A stretch of 8,268 nt of DNA from Faeciplasma gallinarum (GTDB lineage Bacteria; Bacillota; Clostridia; Oscillospirales; Ruminococcaceae), in assembly GCA_018711085.1 (NCBI GenBank), contig DVIR01000016.1, positions 1 to 8,268 on the forward strand, read 5' to 3'. The position numbers and the translations under genes were made by a program. Of the stretch, positions 5,828-8,268 are shown piece after piece. Position 1 is the first letter of the stretch. The number at the start of each line of letters is the position of its first letter. The notes under the pieces were generated by a model. The model was given only the letters and a program-made list of their open reading frames with translations. It ran no database searches and was not told where the DNA came from.

Positions 5828-6838
5828 ATGCCTGAAAATGCAGAAAGAAAAAAGGTAATATTCAGCGGTATACAACCCACCGGCACATTTACGCTCGGAA
5901 ACTATATAGGCGCAATCAGAAACTGGGGACCGCTTCAGGATGAGTACGAATGCATTTACTCAATAGTTGATATGCACGCCCTCACCGTAAAGCGCGATCC
6001 GGTAAAATTCAGACAGCAGACGCTTGAGGCGTATGCTCTTATACTCGCTTGCGGAATAGATCCCGTGAAGTCGATTGCGTTCATACAAAGCCACAACCCG
6101 AGCCATGCGCAGCTCAATTGGATTTTGGCATGTGCAACGCAATTCGGCGAGCTGTCGAGAATGACGCAGTTTAAGGACAAGTCCAAAAAGCATCCCGATG
6201 ATATAAACGCTGGACTTTTCACATACCCCGTGCTTATGGCGGCGGACATACTGACCTATAACGCCGACCTCGTTCCGATAGGCGCAGACCAAAAACAGCA
6301 CTTAGAGCTTGCAAGAAATATTGCGGTGAGGTTTAATCAGCGCTTCGGCGAGCTGTTTGTAATTCCCGAGCCGTATATTCCGAGCTTCGGCGCAAGCGTC
6401 AAGAGCCTTCAGGATCCGACTAAGAAAATGTCCAAGTCTGATGAGAACCCTAACGCATGCATATTCATCCTCGACGACAAGGATACAATTATAAGAAAAT
6501 TCAAGCGCGCGGTCACCGACAGCGATACCGTCGTCAGATACGCTGAGGGCAAGGACGGAATAAACAACCTCATGACCATCTATTCCTGCGTCACCGGTAA
6601 AACCATGCCCGAAATCGAAAGCGAATTCAGCGGCAAGGGATACGGTGACTTTAAGCTTGCTGTCGGCGAGGCTGTAGCTGATCATCTTGAGCCTGTGAGA
6701 ACAAGATTTGCCGAGCTTATGAACGACAAGGCATACCTAAAGGAGTGCTATACAGACGGAGCCAGAAGAGCGTTTAACATATCAAATAAAATAGTCACCA
6801 AGGCATACCGCAAAGTCGGCTTTGTGGACTATAGGTGA
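5828..6838 (+). CDS. trpS: Tryptophanyl-tRNA synthetase
   Basis: Class Ic aminoacyl-tRNA synthetase charging tRNA-Trp with tryptophan in an ATP-dependent reaction. 336 residues, the usual bacterial length (about 330-340). The N-terminal Rossmann domain opens with FSGIQPTGTFTLGNYIGAI (12-30), where TLGN is the HIGH-equivalent motif. MAADIL at 137-142 carries the Asp expected to contact tryptophan, and GADQKQHLELAR at 152-163 is strongly conserved. The KMSKS loop is exact at 200-204. The C-terminal helical anticodon-binding part ends normally. The start at 5828 is supported by family length, ribosome binding site and promoter position. Arginine codons are mainly AGA (11 of 17), the host style. 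It is transcribed alone. Confidence 0.97.
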   Translation: MPENAERKKVIFSGIQPTGTFTLGNYIGAIRNWGPLQDEYECIYSIVDMHALTVKRDPVKFRQQTLEAYALILACGIDPVKSIAFIQSHNPSHAQLNWILACATQFGELSRMTQFKDKSKKHPDDINAGLFTYPVLMAADILTYNADLVPIGADQKQHLELARNIAVRFNQRFGELFVIPEPYIPSFGASVKSLQDPTKKMSKSDENPNACIFILDDKDTIIRKFKRAVTDSDTVVRYAEGKDGINNLMTIYSCVTGKTMPEIESEFSGKGYGDFKLAVGEAVADHLEPVRTRFAELMNDKAYLKECYTDGARRAFNISNKIVTKAYRKVGFVDYR

Positions 6839-6845
6839 CAGTGAT

Positions 6846-6901
6846 CTGTGCCGGGCGTCCGGCTGTTACGCCGTTTTGCCGGAGCTTTTTGCAGCGCACA
6901 G
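6846..6901 (+). terminator. Probable terminator region after trpS
   Basis: Overlapping hairpins: CGGC/GCCG (6860-6873) followed by TTTT, TCCGGC/GCCGGA (6858-6883) followed by AGCTTTTT, and an outer CTGTGC/GCACAG (6846-6851 with 6896-6901). One of the first two probably ends trpS transcription. The stems are short and compete, so exact use is unclear. Confidence 0.5.
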
Positions 6902-6938
6902 CTCGGTATCTGTAATTATTGATTTTGGAGATGAAAAG

Positions 6939-6965
6939 ATGAAACTTGGAATCGTAATAAATTAG
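6939..6965 (+). pseudogene. 5' stub of a host gene cut by element insertion (MKLGIVIN)
   Basis: GGAG (6927-6930) sits eight bases before an ATG that opens MKLGIVIN and hits TAG at once. A ribosome binding site this good with a beta-strand-like N-terminus suggests a real gene whose remainder was displaced. The start resembles DsrE/DsrF-like proteins of anaerobes (MKLGI-type N-termini), but eight residues cannot establish identity. The rest would lie beyond the far end of the inserted element. An alternative is a tiny chance ORF. Confidence 0.45.
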
Positions 6966-6979
6966 CCTTTTTTCATAAA

Positions 6980-7009
6980 TCCATGTACCTCCATAAAAGT
7001 CCGTAAAAC
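6980..7009 (+). repeat. Three tandem 10-bp imperfect repeats at the element end
   Basis: TCCATGTACC, TCCATAAAAG and TCCGTAAAAC follow one another without gaps; a further TCCATGTAAAA lies at 7052-7062. Phased short repeats just inside the end are what arm-type integrase-binding sites look like in tyrosine-recombinase elements (inference). Confidence 0.5.
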
Positions 7010-7079
7010 CGCATGGTTGCAAGGTTTCTTAAAAAAGCAAAAGCATAAAGCTCCATGTAAAATCACATAATTTAATGCC

Positions 7080-7103
7080 ATTTGGGCGTAGAAATGGGCG
7101 TAG
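7080..7103 (+). repeat. Two tandem 12-bp repeats (TGGGCGTAG)
   Basis: ATTTGGGCGTAG and AAATGGGCGTAG are directly adjacent and share TGGGCGTAG, unlike the surrounding AT-rich sequence. They are about 120 bp inside the presumed end and may be a binding site for an excision or integration protein. No gene is seen in 6966-7225. Confidence 0.45.
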
Positions 7104-7225
7104 ATTGATAGTTCAAAATCGGAGTCCAATGCAATTTTTACTGATAAATAGTACGCTTATAAGTTTCTACGGATAAGACCATACGGCATAACAGAACAAA
7201 CCGAAAATTTTATATTGCACCGCAC

Positions 7226-7274
7226 AAGCGGCGTTTCCCACTTCCACACGGAAGAACAGGAACGCCGCTTTTTT
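7226..7274 (+). terminator. Rho-independent terminator inside the element leader region
   Basis: AAGCGGCGTTTCC pairs with GGAACGCCGCTT (one bulged T), an inner CTTCC-acac-GGAAG hairpin caps it, and the T-run continues to 7274. It could stop transcription entering from the host side, or act as an attenuator for the downstream gene if a promoter lies upstream of it. Confidence 0.85.
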
Positions 7275-7281
7275 CATGCCC

Positions 7282-7399
7282 TTTGTTACGCAGTAGGGGC
7301 AGAAAAAGCCTTGCTACAAGCGGCTTTGCGGAAGCAATTTTGACAGGGCAAGGGGTTTATACCTTTTCCCTCAAAATCGCCGTTCTACTGCGTAACAAA
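7282..7399 (+). ncRNA. Three-way-junction leader closed by a 15-bp stem
   Basis: TTTGTTACGCAGTAG (7282-7296) is perfectly complementary to CTACTGCGTAACAAA (7385-7399). Inside are hairpin A, AAAGCCTTG with CAA..GGCTTT (7305-7327), and hairpin B, ATTTTGA/TCAAAAT extended by GC/GC and by inner GGG/CCC and AGG/CCT pairs (7334-7380). The ribosome binding site of the next gene begins nine bases later. This could be a cis-regulatory RNA, or a DNA-level site. I do not recognise a named family. Confidence 0.55.
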
Positions 7400-7424
7400 T
7401 CCAAAGCAAAGGAGTGATGAAGCT

Positions 7425-8268
7425 ATGGCAGTATTCCGCGTGGAGCGCAACACAGGCTACACCGTAATGAGCAACCACCACTTACGCAATAAGGAGCTTT
7501 CCTTAAAGGCAAAGGGGCTGTTATCTCAAATGTTGTCTTTGCCGGAGGATTGGGACTACACCCTTGCGGGGCTGTCCTATATCAACCGGGAAAGTATCGA
7601 CGCTATCCGTACCGCCGTCTGGGAGCTTGAAAAAGCCGGATATATCACAAGGCGGCAGGGACGCGACGAGAAAGGCAAAATGACCGCCATTGAGTACACC
7701 ATTTACGAGCAGCCACAGCCCCCGGAGTTGGAAAAGCCGATATTGGAAAATCCAACAGCGGGTAATCCGGTATTGGAAAATCCGACAACGGGAAATCCGA
7801 CGTCGGAAAATCCAATGCAAATAATTAAAGAAGAACAAAAGACTAATCTATCAAAAAAAGAAAAACCAAATACAGATATACAAAGTACCCATTCCATTCC
7901 TATCCATTCCCCTAACCCCTCTCCTTTTGAGGGCGCGGCACAGCCGCCGGAACGGAAACGAAAGGAACCGAACGACGCATACCGGGTATATGAGGAAATC
8001 ATAAAAGACAATATCTGCTATGACATTCTCAAACAGGATATGCCCTACGACCATGACCGGATAGATGAAATCGTTGACCTTATCCTTGAAACGGTCTGCA
8101 CACGGCGCAGGACAATCCGTATCGCAGGGGACGACTACCCGGCAGAGCTTGTGAAGTCAAAGTTTATGAAACTAGACGGCGAGCATATCCGCTTTGTGCT
8201 TGACTGTATGCGGGAGAACACAACCAAAATCCGCAACATCAAGCAATATCTGAAAGCCGCCCTTTTCA
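7425..8268 (+). CDS. Winged-helix/DUF6017 protein of an ICE, replication-initiator-like (3'-partial)
   Basis: 281 residues visible, frame open to the window end. Residues 1-95 (FRVERNTGYTVMSNHHLRNK, then LSLKAKGLLSQMLSLP and a WELEKAGYITRRQ wing) form an HTH_36-type winged helix as in phage replisome organisers. Residues 101-130 are six pentapeptides ending in NP or KP. Residues 131-182 are a polar low-complexity linker. Residues 183-281 match the DUF6017 pattern (YEEIIKDNICYDIL, TRRRTIRIAGDDYPAELVKSKF, NIKQYLKAALF). Only a few tens of residues should be missing, judging from the family. AAAGGAG lies 10 bases before ATG. Relatives are often annotated replication initiator protein A. A role in replicating the excised circle or in regulation is inferred. 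Arginine codons: 17 of 19 CGN and no AGA, unlike the upstream genes. Confidence 0.85.
   Translation, partial: MAVFRVERNTGYTVMSNHHLRNKELSLKAKGLLSQMLSLPEDWDYTLAGLSYINRESIDAIRTAVWELEKAGYITRRQGRDEKGKMTAIEYTIYEQPQPPELEKPILENPTAGNPVLENPTTGNPTSENPMQIIKEEQKTNLSKKEKPNTDIQSTHSIPIHSPNPSPFEGAAQPPERKRKEPNDAYRVYEEIIKDNICYDILKQDMPYDHDRIDEIVDLILETVCTRRRTIRIAGDDYPAELVKSKFMKLDGEHIRFVLDCMRENTTKIRNIKQYLKAALF
7725..7814 (+). repeat. Six 15-bp-spaced iteron-like repeats inside the winged-helix gene
   Basis: Nine-base cores of the form GG-A/G-A/T-AA-T/G-CC (best copy GGAAAATCC) start at 7730, 7745, 7760, 7775, 7790 and 7805, exactly 15 bp apart. Two 30-bp units (7741-7770 and 7771-7800) agree at 26 of 30 positions. 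They encode pentapeptides such as ILENP, TAGNP and VLENP between the winged helix and the C-terminal domain. Confidence 0.8.

Larger units (their letters stand above)
6963..8268 (+). mobile_element. One end of a Tn1549-like integrative conjugative element (partial)
   Basis: The left boundary is approximate (somewhere around 6955-6985). Evidence: a gene start interrupted after eight codons, clusters of short direct repeats in the first ~140 bp, a terminator and structured leader, and a winged-helix/DUF6017 protein that in Firmicutes ICEs of the Tn1549 type lies near the end opposite the integrase. Arginine codon use also switches. The element runs off the window. No integrase, relaxase, coupling protein or cargo gene is visible, so ICE rather than a non-conjugative relative is inference. 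Confidence 0.65.

Noticed and set aside
6795..7022. 75-residue reverse-strand frame across the end of trpS and the element junction
   Set aside because: It spans the trpS end, the terminator and the junction, has no ribosome binding site, and reads as chance.
6961..7110. CRISPR array
   Set aside because: Repeats are 10-12 bp and gapless, with no spacers; no cas genes.
7340..7368. Promoter for the winged-helix gene from TTGACA at 7340
   Set aside because: No -10 element at 16-18 bp spacing; the hexamer is explained by the stem of hairpin B.
7418..7468. 16-codon overlapping frame just before the winged-helix gene
   Set aside because: Its ATG is only three bases after GGAG; the site fits ATG 7425 far better.
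7521..8054. Reverse-strand frames with repeated Phe-rich motifs opposite the winged-helix gene
   Set aside because: Their repeats are the complement of the iteron-like repeats in the real gene; no ribosome binding sites.

Overview
The window reads as the chromosome of a Bacillota (Clostridia-type, probably gut Oscillospiraceae or Lachnospiraceae relative), joined on the right to the start of a mobile element. The host assignment is inferred from strong AAGGAG-type ribosome binding sites, near-consensus sigma-A promoters, a DUF6514-type small protein, a Cthe_2159-like surface protein and AGA-rich arginine codon use. No marker gene fixes the genus.

Layout. (1) Bases 1-2813 hold a tight same-strand pyrimidine (deoxy)nucleoside salvage operon: phosphopentomutase (deoB, cut by the window start), cytidine deaminase (cdd) and pyrimidine-nucleoside phosphorylase (pdp). 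Cdd turns (deoxy)cytidine into (deoxy)uridine. Pdp phosphorolyses the uridines to base plus (deoxy)ribose-1-phosphate. DeoB turns that into the 5-phosphate for central metabolism. (2) Bases 2814-3239 hold a structured leader and an 82-residue DUF6514-like protein. (3) Bases 3356-3657 form a tRNA-His(GTG) unit with its own extended -10 promoter, an unusually long leader (about 140 nt) rich in small hairpins, an encoded CCA end and a strong terminator. (4) Bases 3782-5727 are a one-gene unit: a promoter with a dyad over its -10 box, a 603-residue membrane-anchored parallel beta-helix protein of the Cthe_2159 carbohydrate-binding family, and a strong terminator. (5) Bases 5762-6838 hold trpS (tryptophanyl-tRNA synthetase) behind a fully consensus promoter with a leader too short for a T-box.

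(6) From about 6939 the character changes. A good ribosome binding site and the start of a gene (MKLGIVIN, then stop) are cut after eight codons. The next ~110 bp carry short direct repeats like those at the ends of tyrosine-recombinase integrative conjugative elements (ICEs). Then come a terminator hairpin, a leader that folds as a three-way junction closed by a perfect 15-bp stem, and a winged-helix plus DUF6017 protein of the kind found near one end of Tn1549-like ICEs. It runs off the window. Its arginine codons (no AGA, 17 of 19 CGN) contrast sharply with trpS (11 of 17 AGA). The most interesting points are the ICE/host junction, the six 15-bp-spaced iteron-like repeats inside the winged-helix gene (a possible origin, by analogy with RepA_N plasmids), and the three-way-junction leader. 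The ICE reading is an inference: no integrase, relaxase or second end lies in the window.
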